From NCBI RefSeq assembly GCF_038051925.1, contig NZ_CP150634.1:2108001-2172000 (forward strand): a stretch of 64,000 nucleotides of DNA, written 5' to 3'. The DNA is from Methylotuvimicrobium sp. KM2 (lineage in GTDB: Bacteria; Pseudomonadota; Gammaproteobacteria; Methylococcales; Methylomonadaceae). Positions 49,824 through 59,531 of the stretch are shown here, piece after piece; the first letter of the stretch is position 1, and each line of letters begins with the position of its first letter. The notes beneath the pieces are model-generated. The model saw only the letters and a program-made list of their open reading frames with translations. It had not been told where the DNA came from and searched no databases. Made by a program: the position numbers and the translations under genes.

Positions 49824-50402
49824 ATGATAAAAAAATTAAATCTTACTTTTCTGCTGTCCTTGGTGGCGATAAGCAGTGCTACTGTTCATGCTGAATCGCA
49901 AATAGTTGCGCCACAAGGGCAAGAAGTCCTGATAGCTTTCCCAGAGCTAATTAGTTCAGAAAAAGCTATCCCGGCAAAAGTTACCGACAATATTGAGGTT
50001 CCGCCCGGTGCCGTACGTGCCCCAGCACCGCCGCTAACGCAAATGTGGGTCTATGCCGTTGGTTCAACTAATTGTGGGTGGGAATACACCGTCGGCTTGT
50101 CGGTAACGACGTGTGATCACGGCGGTGCCCAACTCCGAACCGCTGTTCTGGAAATCGGATATGGAAGCAGCCGGATTGCTTGGATGAATGGTGGGGTACT
50201 GCCCGGTTCGGCTATGTATGCAAGCACACCCGTATGCATTACAGGCGGTTACTACTCGTGGCCCTGCACGGCGGGACAAACTGTCGTTGGCTTCCTGAAC
50301 GAATACAACGTCGATGGCTACCAGAACGGCATTTTCAAGTATCAAAACACTTCCATCAATTCGCCGTGGAATACCATGTCGGTACAGATCAGTATTCTTT
50401 GA
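49824..50402 (+). CDS. Secreted cysteine-containing hypothetical protein
   Basis: 192 residues from ATG 49824 (TGGAG eight bases upstream; an in-frame GTG at 49815 overlaps it). Signal peptide ends ATVHA-ES. Mature part has a Pro/Ala-rich linker (VPPGAVRAPAPPL) and four cysteines (NCGWEY, TTCDHGG, VCITGG, WPCTAG), probably two disulfides. No family recognised. A strong terminator follows. Confidence 0.75.
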   Translation: MIKKLNLTFLLSLVAISSATVHAESQIVAPQGQEVLIAFPELISSEKAIPAKVTDNIEVPPGAVRAPAPPLTQMWVYAVGSTNCGWEYTVGLSVTTCDHGGAQLRTAVLEIGYGSSRIAWMNGGVLPGSAMYASTPVCITGGYYSWPCTAGQTVVGFLNEYNVDGYQNGIFKYQNTSINSPWNTMSVQISIL

Positions 50403-50436
50403 TCCGTTGAACCCTTCTTAATCCTTAATGTAGTAT

Positions 50437-50458
50437 GGGCCGGTGTACCGGCCCTTTT
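50437..50458. terminator. Rho-independent terminator, probably bidirectional
   Basis: GGGCCGGT and ACCGGCCC (50437-50454) form a perfect GC-rich hairpin followed by TTTT. Located between convergent genes ending at 50402 (+) and 50464 (-). Confidence 0.88.
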
Positions 50459-50463
50459 CATTT

Positions 50464-50919
50464 CTAAGCGCGAGTATCGATGCCGATAGTCTGGCCTTGT
50501 TGGCTATGGCTCATGATTTGCCTGGCCGATTCCAGCATCTTAAGCGTTGTTTGGTCATTGCGCGATAGCGCACCCTCGATGCCGGCGCGAACTCTTTGCG
50601 TGAAGTCGATACGTTCACCGTCAGCAGCCGGCAACTCGCTACCGACGCCAACACCGGCCGGAACTTTCATCGTCATTGCCATGAAAGACCGGCTGTCATC
50701 GAGTGACATTTCTCCGCTACGAATTTGACCATTGACCCAATCGCGCATTTCTTGACGTGTCATGCTGGTAAAATCCGTTTGCTTGACGCCGGCCGTGTCG
50801 GTCTTCACCGTGGATGTAGTTAGCGCGGTCGAGAACGACGTAGCGCCGTTGAGATCAGCGGCCGAAGACTGCGCTCGCTGGTTGGTGTGTAGGTAGCTGG
50901 TTGCTGTATCAATTTTCAT
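50464..50919 (-). CDS. Hypothetical protein
   Basis: 151 residues from ATG 50919, which follows AAGGAGTGACC. Low-complexity Ser/Thr/Ala-rich N-terminal third, then helical segments (TRQEMRDWVNGQIRSGEMSLDDS and a C-terminal NDQTTLKMLESARQIMSHS). No signal peptide. Composition is reminiscent of small flagellar/surface-associated cytoplasmic proteins, but no family is recognised. Confidence 0.7.
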   Translation of the reverse strand: MKIDTATSYLHTNQRAQSSAADLNGATSFSTALTTSTVKTDTAGVKQTDFTSMTRQEMRDWVNGQIRSGEMSLDDSRSFMAMTMKVPAGVGVGSELPAADGERIDFTQRVRAGIEGALSRNDQTTLKMLESARQIMSHSQQGQTIGIDTRA

Positions 50920-51775
50920 TACGGTCACTCCTTCAATGGTAAGTATTGCACTATAGCCTAAGCAAAACTTGCGCCTGTCTGTCGTCCTTTGGAAAAATCG
51001 CTTTAATTTTCCATGAAATAGGGATCATTTGAGCAGTGAACAGGAGCTAAAGATTCGGTATTCGACGTTTGGATGACTTTTGAACGGCAAAATGCTGCCA
51101 GTGAACGGCAAAATGCTGCCAGATGGCAAATTTCTTCCAGGAATAGCTCAATGCACGTCAGATTTTTGACGTCTCAAAATTTATGAATTTGAGCGTCTTG
51201 GTTGTTTATTTAGTAACTGTTTAAAAACTATTACCCTATTTTATCTGTAAATATCAGGTGACGCTGGAAGAAGTAAAGTGGCATAGGCCTTGGCAGGACG
51301 GGGTTTGCAACCCCGTCCGAAACGTTTCAACCGTGGTCGAAGCAAGTCGAAACGTTGGAGGCAGGTTAAATAACCCATCTCGCAGGAGGGTAATGAAGGA
51401 AGGAGAATTGAGGTAATTATTCAGTCCCCTCTTTGAAAAAGAGGGGTTAAGGGAGATTTTTTAAATAAATCCCCCTTTTACAAAGCATAAGTATCTATAC
51501 ATCTTTGTCTTTTAAAATCATGTTGTTATAAAGTTACTTCTAGTTTTTTATGAAGATAGGGACTAAAAATTGAAGTTTTTAGTCTACTTTTTATCCTAGA
51601 TTACAGACAAATTAACTTAACTAATTGTTTTATAAAGCTGAAAACTTGTGTAGACACCGATGTTTACAAAGAGGGAGGCAAAGTTCCAGCTTGTTTTAGA
51701 TGCAGGGATCTGAATAATTACATTGAAAATGCTGTATCTTCAAGTCCTTCATGGTGAAATGATTTTTTAGGATAA
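50920..51775. other. 856-bp gap with tandem duplication and R5/R3 remnants
   Basis: Contains a 21-bp direct tandem repeat (51081-51101 and 51102-51122, TGAACGGCAAAATGCTGCCAG) followed by a partial third unit; a reverse R5 fragment (about 51288-51400); and TAATTATTCAGTCCCCTC at 51417, an R3-like end. AT-rich beyond 51480. No gene seen. Confidence 0.65.
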
Positions 51776-53254
51776 TCAAGTCCCGCAAAACGTTTGATAA
51801 ACACGCTCATCGGGTTGAGGCGGTTCTTGATAATGCCGGCAACCGGGTTGTTCGGTAAATGGTTTGTTAAGTAGGTCGAGCAATGCTTCAAATTTTGAAA
51901 AGTCCTCATCTTGAACCGCCGCGCTCAATGCTTGTTCAACCTTGTGGTTACGCGGAATATAAGCCGGATTGACTTGACGCATGGCTTCGGCTCGTTGTGC
52001 CGGAGACTCCGTTTCTTGATCGAGACGGATTTGCCAGCGCTCTAACCAATTGTCAAAGTCCGGTGTTTTTGGCAGATAACCATTCAGGTTCGGTTCTGTA
52101 GCGGGTCCCTCGGCGATATGACTCAGCGCTCGAAAAACATTGGTGTAGTCGGCTTTATGTTGCTGCATCAATTGAAGCAAGGAATCGATCAGTTGTTTAT
52201 CGTCCTGTTGCACGGTGGCTAAGCCTAGTTTGCGACGCATGCCCGTCAGCCAAAAATTGTCGAAAATATCCGGAAAGCGATTGATGATTTCAACGGCGAT
52301 AGCGATTGCCGAGTCTTGCTCGTCATGGAGTAGCGGTAATAAGGTTTCCGCGAACCTTGCTAAATTCCATTGGGCAATTCGTGGCTGATTGCCGAAGGCA
52401 TAACGGCCAAAATCGTCGATTGAGCTGAATACGGTGTCCGGATTGTACTGATCCATGAATGCGCATGGGCCGTAGTCGATCGTTTCGCCCGATATCGTCA
52501 TATTATCGGTGTTCATGACGCCATGGATAAAACCGACATGCATCCAACGTGCAATCAGCGACGCTTGCCGTTCTTGAACGGTTGCCAGCAATGCCGAGTA
52601 GGGATTCAATGCGGATTTCAAATCCGGGTAATGACGGCCTATTGCGTAGTCGGCTAAAAGCTTGACGGCTTTCCAGTCTTCTCGCATAGCAAAATATTGA
52701 AATGTGCCGATGCGAATGTGGCTTGAAGCAACGCGCGTTAATACGGCACCGGGTAGCGGCGTTTCCCGGAATACCGGTTCGCCGCTCGTTACGGCGGCCA
52801 GAGCGCGTGTCGTAGGAACGCCGAGTGCATGCATCGCATCACTAATCAAATATTCGCGAAGAACAGGCCCTAATGCGGCACGTCCGTCGCCGCGGCGCGA
52901 GAAGGGCGTTTGTCCCGAGCCTTTTAGTTGAATATCCCAGCGCCTGCCGGCGCGATCAATAACTTCCCCGAGTAAAATTGCCCGGCCGTCTCCCAATTGA
53001 GGTACGAAGTTTCCGAATTGATGTCCGGCATAAGCCATGGCGAGCGGTTCCGCGCCTTCCGGAACGAGATTGCCGGAAAAGAGTGCCGCCGCGGTTTCGT
53101 TATCGAGTTCATCCAGTCCCAAGTCCAACTGATTCGCTAAGTTTCTGTTCAGTTTGATCAAGCGAGGATCTTGTACCGGCGTAGGATTTAAGCGCGTACC
53201 GAAACGTTCGGGTAGGCGGGCATAGGTGTTATCGAAGTTAAATGAAGGCATCAT
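51776..53254 (-). CDS. selO: Protein adenylyltransferase SelO (YdiU)
   Basis: 492 residues from ATG 53254. A pseudokinase-fold AMP-transferase that AMPylates protein hydroxyls and is linked to redox balance. Conserved blocks: FDNTYARLPERF, AMAYAGHQFGNFVPQLGDGRAILLGE, QLKGSGQTPFSRRGDGRAALGPVLREYL, FIHGVMNTDNMTISGETIDYGPCAF. The C-terminal FCGT keeps the cysteine that replaces selenocysteine in eukaryotic SelO. A TTG at 53299 gives a longer frame but coincides with a TTGACA -35-like box and lacks a ribosome binding site. Confidence 0.94.
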   Translation of the reverse strand: MMPSFNFDNTYARLPERFGTRLNPTPVQDPRLIKLNRNLANQLDLGLDELDNETAAALFSGNLVPEGAEPLAMAYAGHQFGNFVPQLGDGRAILLGEVIDRAGRRWDIQLKGSGQTPFSRRGDGRAALGPVLREYLISDAMHALGVPTTRALAAVTSGEPVFRETPLPGAVLTRVASSHIRIGTFQYFAMREDWKAVKLLADYAIGRHYPDLKSALNPYSALLATVQERQASLIARWMHVGFIHGVMNTDNMTISGETIDYGPCAFMDQYNPDTVFSSIDDFGRYAFGNQPRIAQWNLARFAETLLPLLHDEQDSAIAIAVEIINRFPDIFDNFWLTGMRRKLGLATVQQDDKQLIDSLLQLMQQHKADYTNVFRALSHIAEGPATEPNLNGYLPKTPDFDNWLERWQIRLDQETESPAQRAEAMRQVNPAYIPRNHKVEQALSAAVQDEDFSKFEALLDLLNKPFTEQPGCRHYQEPPQPDERVYQTFCGT

Positions 53255-53402
53255 GTTTCTATTGGCTTTTAGCAAAGTGTTTGAGTTGGGCTGTGTCAAA
53301 AATAACGTCCTAAATAAAAATATAAATTGGACGGTATAATGGTTTAAAAGTTTACTAAAATACTAGGGAATTAGCCAAAAGATATGATTGGATTTAACTG
53401 AT

Positions 53403-53907
53403 AAATTAGTCCTGATTAGCAAGATGCTTCTGTTTGCCGAAGCCAAGTGTCCGCGCAGGGGCCAGTCGTAGTCGCTAAAACTAAAATATGCTGTTATCCA
53501 AGCTCCAAGCTTGGGTAACCTGTTCAGGAAGCTGAAGCTTCCGGGGTGTTTTTCCCAATCTGGGGCTCTCATCGTTATGCATAAGTTGTAGGGTACGCTG
53601 CGCGTACCAAAGCCGTGCCCTGACGGTTCGGTTGGCACATGAACATCGCGGGGTTACCATGGTACGCACAGCGTACCCTACGCGGATCGCCTAGCGCTAG
53701 GTGATCCGCGAGTGTTAAGTGACAATAAATGGTATCGAGGTCTCATTGGTTAAGATTGCAAAAAGGTAATTTTTGACTTATGTATAACGATGAGCGCTGG
53801 AGCGTGGGAACGAGAATTGCCGCGTATTGAATAGTTGCACTCCGTCCTGCTAGGGATATGCTGATCTTTGGGCTTTAGCTGAAGAAACTTGTTAATCAGG
53901 AAATTGG
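53403..53907 (+). repeat. R5 copy interrupted by R3-like and R4 elements
   Basis: Left R5 part CCTGATTAGCAAGATGCTTC... and right part ...GAAGAAACTTGTTAATCAGG match the ends of R5 at 49354-49600. The inserted block contains GAGCGTGGGAACGAG, as in R3, and a complete R4. Confidence 0.75.
53568..53794 (+). repeat. Repeat R4, copy 2 (long form)
   Basis: 227 bp with ends CTCATCGTTATGCATAAGT and ACTTATGTATAACGATGAG (17 of 19 complementary). Interior: AGGGTACGCTGCGCGTACC...GGTACGCACAGCGTACCC and TAGCGCTAGGTGATCCGCG. The 63.5-kb R4 copy shares this interior; copy 1 does not, so R4 ends carry different cores. Confidence 0.85.
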
Positions 53908-53992
53908 TTAAGGCGGGATAAACAAAAAGCGGTGTATCCGCCGCAGGCGGGCGGATACTATTGTGTAGCTGTTTTATCTAGAGGAGTAACCT

Positions 53993-54967
53993 TTATTGAT
54001 CTGCCGGCGCTTCTAACGATTCCGAAGACTTTTCGCTTGCGGGTTGGTCGGCGGCTGGAGATTCTTCGGCCGGGGCGGCTTCTGTTTCGGTTTCAGGTGC
54101 TTTTGTTTCACCGAGTTGCGGGGCCGCTGGCGCTTCGATTGGAATCAGGATTTCGACTTGAGCGCCGGCACGCAGGTTTTCCATCATCGTTTGAACTTTT
54201 TGACGTTGCAAGTAAGGCGTTATTTGCTCTTTAACTTCTTCTAGCGCCGGCATGGTTTGTTGGCGTGAGTCTTCTCTCAAGATAACGTGCCAGCCGAATT
54301 GGGTTTCAACCGGTTCGCTTGTGTATTTGCCGTTTTCAAGCGCTATGACTGCTTCGGAGAATGGCGTTACCATTTGACTTGGTGCAAACCAGCCTAGGTC
54401 TCCGCCTTCCGGGCCTGAAGGTCCGGTAGAAGTTTTTTTAGCCAGTTCGTCGAATTTTGCGCCTTTATCGAGTTGTGCGATAATTTTTTTCGCTTCATCC
54501 TCGGTTTTTACCAAAATATGACGAGCTTTGTATTCCATGTTGTTTTCGCCGCCGACATTTTTTTCGTATTCGGCTTTAATTTCCTCATCGGTCACCGGAT
54601 TCGATTTTAGATAGTTTTGTAAGGCGGCCTGCGAAAGCAAGGATTTTCTAACGACGTCCATTCTTTGAATAAACTCGGGCGATTTGTCGAGTTGTTTTTG
54701 CAGTGCTTCTTGGACCAGCAATTCCCGTTGAACTAATTCCTCGATTAACTTATCTTTCGGAAAAGATTGGCCTTGGGTGCGTTCGGCAATGTCACTTTCA
54801 AGCTCTTGCAATGCGGTTTTGCTGATATAGACGCCGTTGACCGAAGCGACTGCATCGGCTATATCGACTTTGGGCGCCATGGGCGCTGTCGTTGAGGACT
54901 GTTGGTTGTCGCAACCGGCTACAAGCGAAGCGCCGATTAAAAAGAATGGAACGAGTTTATTGGTCAT
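53993..54967 (-). CDS. PpiC-type peptidyl-prolyl isomerase lipoprotein
   Basis: 324 residues. Lipobox VAGC (Cys19). SurA/PrsA-like N-terminal helical region, then a parvulin rotamase domain (ARHILVKTEDEAKK ... GGDLGWFAPSQMV, PFSEAV, QFGWHVI). The last 45 or so residues are Glu/Ala/Pro-rich and probably disordered. A periplasmic folding factor for exported proteins, last of the yciB-yciI-bolA-ppi group on the minus strand, 20 bp after bolA. Confidence 0.9.
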   Translation of the reverse strand: MTNKLVPFFLIGASLVAGCDNQQSSTTAPMAPKVDIADAVASVNGVYISKTALQELESDIAERTQGQSFPKDKLIEELVQRELLVQEALQKQLDKSPEFIQRMDVVRKSLLSQAALQNYLKSNPVTDEEIKAEYEKNVGGENNMEYKARHILVKTEDEAKKIIAQLDKGAKFDELAKKTSTGPSGPEGGDLGWFAPSQMVTPFSEAVIALENGKYTSEPVETQFGWHVILREDSRQQTMPALEEVKEQITPYLQRQKVQTMMENLRAGAQVEILIPIEAPAAPQLGETKAPETETEAAPAEESPAADQPASEKSSESLEAPADQ

Positions 54968-54987
54968 TTAGGTTTCCTTTGTAAGTT

Positions 54988-55260
54988 TCACGGGTTGGTG
55001 TATTCGCTGGGGCTCATCGCATTTATGCCTAAGGCATGAATTTGTTGTTTCATCATATCGCCCAACGCTTTATAAATAAGTTGGTGGCGTTGCACCAAGG
55101 TCTTACCTTCAAAAGCCTCGGATACGATCGTAACATGGTAATGGCCGCCGCCGCTTTGGGCGCCGATATGGCCGGCATGGGCCGCGCTATTATCTATGAT
55201 TTCAATTTGCTCGGGCTTGAGTGAGTCGTTGAGCAGTTTTCTAATTACTTCGGTAGTCAT
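54988..55260 (-). CDS. bolA: BolA family protein
   Basis: 90 residues with the BolA signature [24 protein letters not shown] then [17 protein letters not shown]. BolA proteins with monothiol glutaredoxins bind [2Fe-2S] clusters and influence morphology. Start overlaps the end of yciI by four bases. Confidence 0.92.
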   Translation of the reverse strand: MTTEVIRKLLNDSLKPEQIEIIDNSAAHAGHIGAQSGGGHYHVTIVSEAFEGKTLVQRHQLIYKALGDMMKQQIHALGINAMSPSEYTNP

Positions 55261-55559
55261 TGAGGTAATACCTTTTTAAATGGTTTAACGGTAACCTTTG
55301 CGTAAACGCCGGCTTCCAGGTAGGGGTCGGCATCGGCCCATTGCTTGGCTTCTTCAAGATCGGAGAATTCGGCGACGACCAGGCTGCCGGTAAAACCGGC
55401 ATCTCCCGGATCGTCACAGTCTACGGCGGGATGGGGGCCGGCTAAAATTAATCGGCCTTGGTCTTGGAGTTCTTGTAGCCTGGCAAGATGAGCCGGTCTG
55501 GTCGATTTTCTTTTGTCCAAGCTGTTATCGGTATCAGTGCTGATAATTGCATAGAGCAC
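55257..55559 (-). CDS. yciI: YciI family protein
   Basis: 100 residues: [71 protein letters not shown]. Typical YciI ferredoxin-like fold with catalytic-type His-Asp pair; biochemical role in gammaproteobacteria not established. Adjacent to yciB as in many proteobacteria. Confidence 0.92.
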   Translation of the reverse strand: MLYAIISTDTDNSLDKRKSTRPAHLARLQELQDQGRLILAGPHPAVDCDDPGDAGFTGSLVVAEFSDLEEAKQWADADPYLEAGVYAKVTVKPFKKVLPQ

Positions 55560-55562
55560 GGT

Positions 55563-56099
55563 TTATTCCTCGGTATCCGGCATATGTTTATAGAGATAAA
55601 GCATTTGTAATACGATAAAAACAACCATCAAACCGGGTACGCCGAAGGTTTTGAAATTAACCCAGTCGTCGGTGTTGAAGTTGTACATCACATAAAGATT
55701 GATAAAACCGACGCTGATAAAAAACAAGGCCCACATTAGATTAAGCCGTCGCCAGATCGGCGATGGCAATGTGATATTGGCGGACATGATGCGTTCGATA
55801 AACGGTTTTTCGCCGAAGAACTGGCTAGCCAGAAAAGCCAGGCCGAACAGCCATTCGACAATACTCAATTTCCACTTGATGAATTGCTCGTCTTGCAAAT
55901 AAATTGTTGCGCCGCCCATGACCAGAATTAGCCCCAGTGTGACCCATTGCATCGTTTCGACTTTTCGATATTTAAACCAAGTGAAGGCGACTTGAAGAAT
56001 GGTTGCGACAATGACTACAGCCGTGGCTATATAGATATCGTAAAGTTTAAACGCGATAAAAAATAAAATGATAGGGAAAAATTCAAAAAGTTGCTTCAT
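55563..56099 (-). CDS. yciB: Inner membrane protein YciB (septation protein A homologue)
   Basis: 178 residues with five or so membrane helices. MKQLFEFFPIILFFIAFKLYDIYIATA is the family N-terminus; FGEKPFIERIMSANITLPSPIWRRLN is the conserved loop. Linked to cell envelope synthesis and septation. First gene of the minus-strand cluster reaching to 53993. Confidence 0.94.
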   Translation of the reverse strand: MKQLFEFFPIILFFIAFKLYDIYIATAVVIVATILQVAFTWFKYRKVETMQWVTLGLILVMGGATIYLQDEQFIKWKLSIVEWLFGLAFLASQFFGEKPFIERIMSANITLPSPIWRRLNLMWALFFISVGFINLYVMYNFNTDDWVNFKTFGVPGLMVVFIVLQMLYLYKHMPDTEE

Positions 56100-56118
56100 G
56101 TCGATTCAATTGATGGGT

Positions 56119-56457
56119 TTATACGTAAAAATCAATACCGGCTACCAATTGAGCGCGCTGATCTTGCATCGGCTGGTTGAGGGTTGTGGTGTAAGCATTG
56201 ACGGCATTTAATAATCGTGTGTTGATGGGGTTTTCGGTTTTGTCCGCATTAAGCAGGCCGATGTCGGATAATCCGGCATTGTCTAATAACTGTTCTACTT
56301 CCTCGGGCGTTTGAGTTGGAATTGCCGAATGTTGTAAGGGCTTATCGGAGTTTGCACGCTTATTATCGGGTTGATTTTGGACAGTATCCTGCTGTCCTGC
56401 GTTTTGCGGGTTTAATTTAAGCGCGGAAGTGTTAAGCGAAGTTACATGTATTTCCAT
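56119..56457 (-). CDS. Hypothetical protein
   Basis: 112 residues, hydrophilic, Asn/Gln-rich N-terminal half (SALKLNPQNAGQQDTVQNQP), helical middle (TPEEVEQLLDNAGLSDIGLL) and a C-terminal LVAGIDFYV. Tail and layout resemble small flagellar-locus proteins, but no family recognised. Starts 115 bp from the divergent DUF1244 gene. Confidence 0.65.
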   Translation of the reverse strand: MEIHVTSLNTSALKLNPQNAGQQDTVQNQPDNKRANSDKPLQHSAIPTQTPEEVEQLLDNAGLSDIGLLNADKTENPINTRLLNAVNAYTTTLNQPMQDQRAQLVAGIDFYV

Positions 56458-56571
56458 GTCAAGGCATAATGCAATGGAAAATTGAGTGCTATTGTAGAAT
56501 TAATCTGCTTGATTGTACATGCTTGGCAATTGCTTTCTGGTAGAATAATTCAGTTTTAAGGAGGTATTATC

Positions 56572-56877
56572 GTGGATAAGCAGATTCAAACCGAACTCGA
56601 AGCGGCCGCATTCAGACGTTTGCTTGAGCATTTGCAAAGCCATCCGGAAGTTCAGAATATAGATCTAATGATACTGGCCGATTTTTGTCGTAATTGTTTG
56701 GCCAAGTGGTATGCCGCAGCCGCTAAAGAAAAGGATATCGAGCTTGATTATGATCAAGCTAGAGAAATTATTTACGGCATGCCTTATGCCGATTGGAAGA
56801 AGCGTCATCAAACCGAAGCGACGCCCGAACAGTTAGCGGCCTACGAACTCAAGCAAAAAGGCAAAAAACATGAGTAA
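56572..56877 (+). CDS. DUF1244 family protein
   Basis: 101 residues from GTG 56572 with AAGGAGG upstream. The motif AAFRRLLEHLQSHPEVQNIDLMILADFCRNCLAKWY and the C-terminal MPYADWKKRHQTEAT are typical of DUF1244, a short helical family conserved in proteobacteria. FCRNCLAKWY supplies a Cys pair. It overlaps the next gene by eight bases. Confidence 0.9.
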   Translation: MDKQIQTELEAAAFRRLLEHLQSHPEVQNIDLMILADFCRNCLAKWYAAAAKEKDIELDYDQAREIIYGMPYADWKKRHQTEATPEQLAAYELKQKGKKHE

Positions 56878-57607
56878 TGATATATCTTATGATGCAATGT
56901 TTTCCGGCATCATCGGGCGTGATTACGACATGCTGCAGCTCATGAGCCCATTATCGGCTGAAATGAGCAAAATAGTCGGTCGTGCAGTCAAACATTATGC
57001 CGATAAAGCCGGGCGGTCTTTGAATGTTGTAGAGTTAGGCGGCGGAACCGGTATCACGACGCTGGCTATGTTGTCGTCCAACGACGATGTGATAGTCACA
57101 AGCATCGATAGCGAGCCGACGATGCAGAATCAAGCTAAGGAAAACCTAAAGCAATGGGTCGACAATGGACGCCTATTTTTCAAACTTGACGATGCCTATA
57201 GCGCATTAACGAAAATGGCTGACAACAGCGCGGATGTTTTGGCAACGGCTTATACGGTTCATAATTTCGAACACAGTTATCGCGAGCGCGTCATCGAACA
57301 AATTTTTCGAGTTTTAAAGCCGGGCGGACAATTCATCAATGGCGATCGTTATGCTTTGGACGATATTTTCGAGCATACCCGTACCGTTCAAGAGGAAATC
57401 AGCGGTTTTTTCGAGGTATTGATCGGTGAAAATAAACCGGACTTGCTTGAACAATGGATAATCCATTTATTTAACGACGAATCGGAAAATCATGTCATGC
57501 GCGAAGGCGTTTCGCTAAAACAGTTGGAGAAAGCCGGTTTTGTCGATATTGCCTTAAATCAACGCATGAAAGTCAATGCCTTGGTTACCGCCGTTAAACC
57601 TATTTAA
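56870..57607 (+). CDS. Class I SAM-dependent methyltransferase
   Basis: 245 residues with motif I VVELGGGTGIT, motif II-like TSIDSEP and ADVLATAYTVHNFEHSYRERVI, a Rossmann methyltransferase pattern (Methyltransf_25/11). Substrate unknown. Overlap with the DUF1244 gene suggests co-translation. Confidence 0.85.
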   Translation: MSNDISYDAMFSGIIGRDYDMLQLMSPLSAEMSKIVGRAVKHYADKAGRSLNVVELGGGTGITTLAMLSSNDDVIVTSIDSEPTMQNQAKENLKQWVDNGRLFFKLDDAYSALTKMADNSADVLATAYTVHNFEHSYRERVIEQIFRVLKPGGQFINGDRYALDDIFEHTRTVQEEISGFFEVLIGENKPDLLEQWIIHLFNDESENHVMREGVSLKQLEKAGFVDIALNQRMKVNALVTAVKPI

Positions 57608-57625
57608 CACGAGCTTTTCTCAATA

Positions 57626-58882
57626 ATGAATATCACTGATTACATGCAGTCACTCGGTCGCGAGGCTAGACAAGCCGGCAGAGTTTTAAGCCGTAGCGAA
57701 ACCGGAATAAAAAATGCGGCCTTGCTGGCCATCGCCGAAGAACTCGAAAATAACCGGGAATATTTGATTCAACAAAACGGCAAAGACGTTCAAGCGGGTA
57801 TCGACAATGGGCTCGACGCGGCCCTGTTGGACCGATTGGAATTGAAAGACAAAGGCATTGCAGGGATGGTTGAAGGATTGCAACAAGTCGCGGCATTACC
57901 CGACCCGGTCGGCGAAATCAACGATATGACCTATCGGCCCTCGGGCATTCAAGTCGGTCAGATGCGCGTCCCGTTGGGCGTGATCGGCATAATTTACGAA
58001 TCGCGGCCGAATGTTACGGTCGATGCGGCCGCGCTTTGCCTGAAATCCGGCAATGCCTGTATTCTTCGTGGCGGGTCGGAGGCGATCCAATCGAACAAGG
58101 CAATCGCCGAATGCATCGGCAAAGGTTTGGAACGGGCTGGCTTGCCTGCTACGGCTGTACAGGTGATCGAAACGACCGACCGCGCGGCGGTTGGCGAATT
58201 GATTACGATGTCGGATTTCGTCGATGTGATCGTGCCGCGCGGCGGCAAAGGTTTGATCGAGCGCATATCGAAAGAAGCGACGATTCCGGTTATCAAACAC
58301 CTGGACGGCATTTGTCATGTCTATATCGACAGCGAAGCCGATCTCGACAAAGCCGTTTCTATCGCGGTCAATGCGAAGACGCACCGCTACGGTGTTTGCA
58401 ATGCGATGGAAACACTGTTGGTGCACGAAAGCTTGGCTTCACAAATTTTGCCCGGCCTGTCGGCGAAGTATCGGGAGAAAGGCGTCGAATTGCGCGGCTG
58501 TCTTAAAACCTGTTCATTGATACCGAATTGCCGGCGGGCGGTCGAGGAAGATTGGCAAACCGAATATCTCGCGCCGATTCTGTCGATCAAAGTGGTTGCC
58601 GGTTTCGAGGAGGCTGTCGAGCATATCAATCGATACGGGTCCGCGCATACTGATGCGATCGTGACCGAAAACTACACGTTGGCTAGACGCTTTTTGCGGG
58701 AAGTCGATTCGAGCTCGGTCATGGTCAATGCATCGACGCGTTTTGCCGACGGATTCGAATACGGCCTCGGCGCCGAGATCGGCATCAGTACCGACAAGTT
58801 GCACGCGCGGGGGCCGGTCGGTTTAAACGGCTTGACTACCTTAAAATATATCGTACTCGGCGATGGCCACATTCGGCAATAA
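57626..58882 (+). CDS. proA: Gamma-glutamyl phosphate reductase
   Basis: 418 residues of the aldehyde-dehydrogenase superfamily, ProA branch. [36 protein letters not shown] binds NADPH and [15 protein letters not shown] holds the catalytic Cys; [24 protein letters not shown] close the family pattern. Second step of proline synthesis. Stop (TAA) abuts the nadD ATG directly. Confidence 0.95.
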   Translation: MNITDYMQSLGREARQAGRVLSRSETGIKNAALLAIAEELENNREYLIQQNGKDVQAGIDNGLDAALLDRLELKDKGIAGMVEGLQQVAALPDPVGEINDMTYRPSGIQVGQMRVPLGVIGIIYESRPNVTVDAAALCLKSGNACILRGGSEAIQSNKAIAECIGKGLERAGLPATAVQVIETTDRAAVGELITMSDFVDVIVPRGGKGLIERISKEATIPVIKHLDGICHVYIDSEADLDKAVSIAVNAKTHRYGVCNAMETLLVHESLASQILPGLSAKYREKGVELRGCLKTCSLIPNCRRAVEEDWQTEYLAPILSIKVVAGFEEAVEHINRYGSAHTDAIVTENYTLARRFLREVDSSSVMVNASTRFADGFEYGLGAEIGISTDKLHARGPVGLNGLTTLKYIVLGDGHIRQ

Positions 58883-59503
58883 ATGATCGGTATTTACGGA
58901 GGCACGTTCGATCCGGTTCACTTCGGTCATTTACGCACCGCTCTGGAAGTCAAAGAAATTTTCGCGCTGGATGAAATTCGCCTGATCCCTTGCTTTATAC
59001 CGCCTCACCGCGATAGCCCCTCGGCACCCGCTTCGATGCGGCTAAGGATGTTGGAATTGGCGCTGGAAGATCGTACGAATATGACGGTCGATACGCGCGA
59101 GATCGACCGGGGCGGTCCTTCCTATATGGTCGAGACATTAATGTCTTTGCGTGCCGAGATCGGCGAACGGCCTTTATTGCTATTCATCGGCGCCGATGCC
59201 TTTACGGGACTTACCGCTTGGTATCAATGGCAACGCCTGTTTGAATTCGCGCATGTTGTCGTGATGACACGGCCGGGTTTTAATGCGCAGACAATTGACG
59301 AGTTTTTGACCAACCGTTTGACCGAAGACCGCCAAGTCTTGAAAGACCATTCTGCAGGGTATTTATTTTTTCAGTCGGTTACCCTTCTCGAAATTTCCGC
59401 AACCGCCATTCGGCAAGTCATAGCTAAACATCGGGACCCGGGTTTTTTATTGCCCGAGTCCGTCATACAATACATCCGACAACATAAACTTTATCAGCGC
59501 TAA
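58883..59503 (+). CDS. nadD: Nicotinate-mononucleotide adenylyltransferase
   Basis: 206 residues opening GIYGGTFDPVHFGHLR (HxGH nucleotidyltransferase motif) with ISATAIR (SxTxxR) near the C-terminus. Makes nicotinate adenine dinucleotide in NAD synthesis. Zero-base gap after proA and close spacing to rsfS, the common proA-nadD-rsfS order. Confidence 0.95.
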   Translation: MIGIYGGTFDPVHFGHLRTALEVKEIFALDEIRLIPCFIPPHRDSPSAPASMRLRMLELALEDRTNMTVDTREIDRGGPSYMVETLMSLRAEIGERPLLLFIGADAFTGLTAWYQWQRLFEFAHVVVMTRPGFNAQTIDEFLTNRLTEDRQVLKDHSAGYLFFQSVTLLEISATAIRQVIAKHRDPGFLLPESVIQYIRQHKLYQR

Positions 59504-59531
59504 TTCGGCGCGAATTTGATTAGGAATTTGA

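Larger units (their letters stand above)
53255..53992. other. 738-bp gap occupied by nested repeats R5, R3 and R4
   Basis: R5 ends at 53403 and 53907 enclose R3-like sequence (to GTGGGAACGAG...), which encloses R4 (53568-53794). No gene found. Confidence 0.7.
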
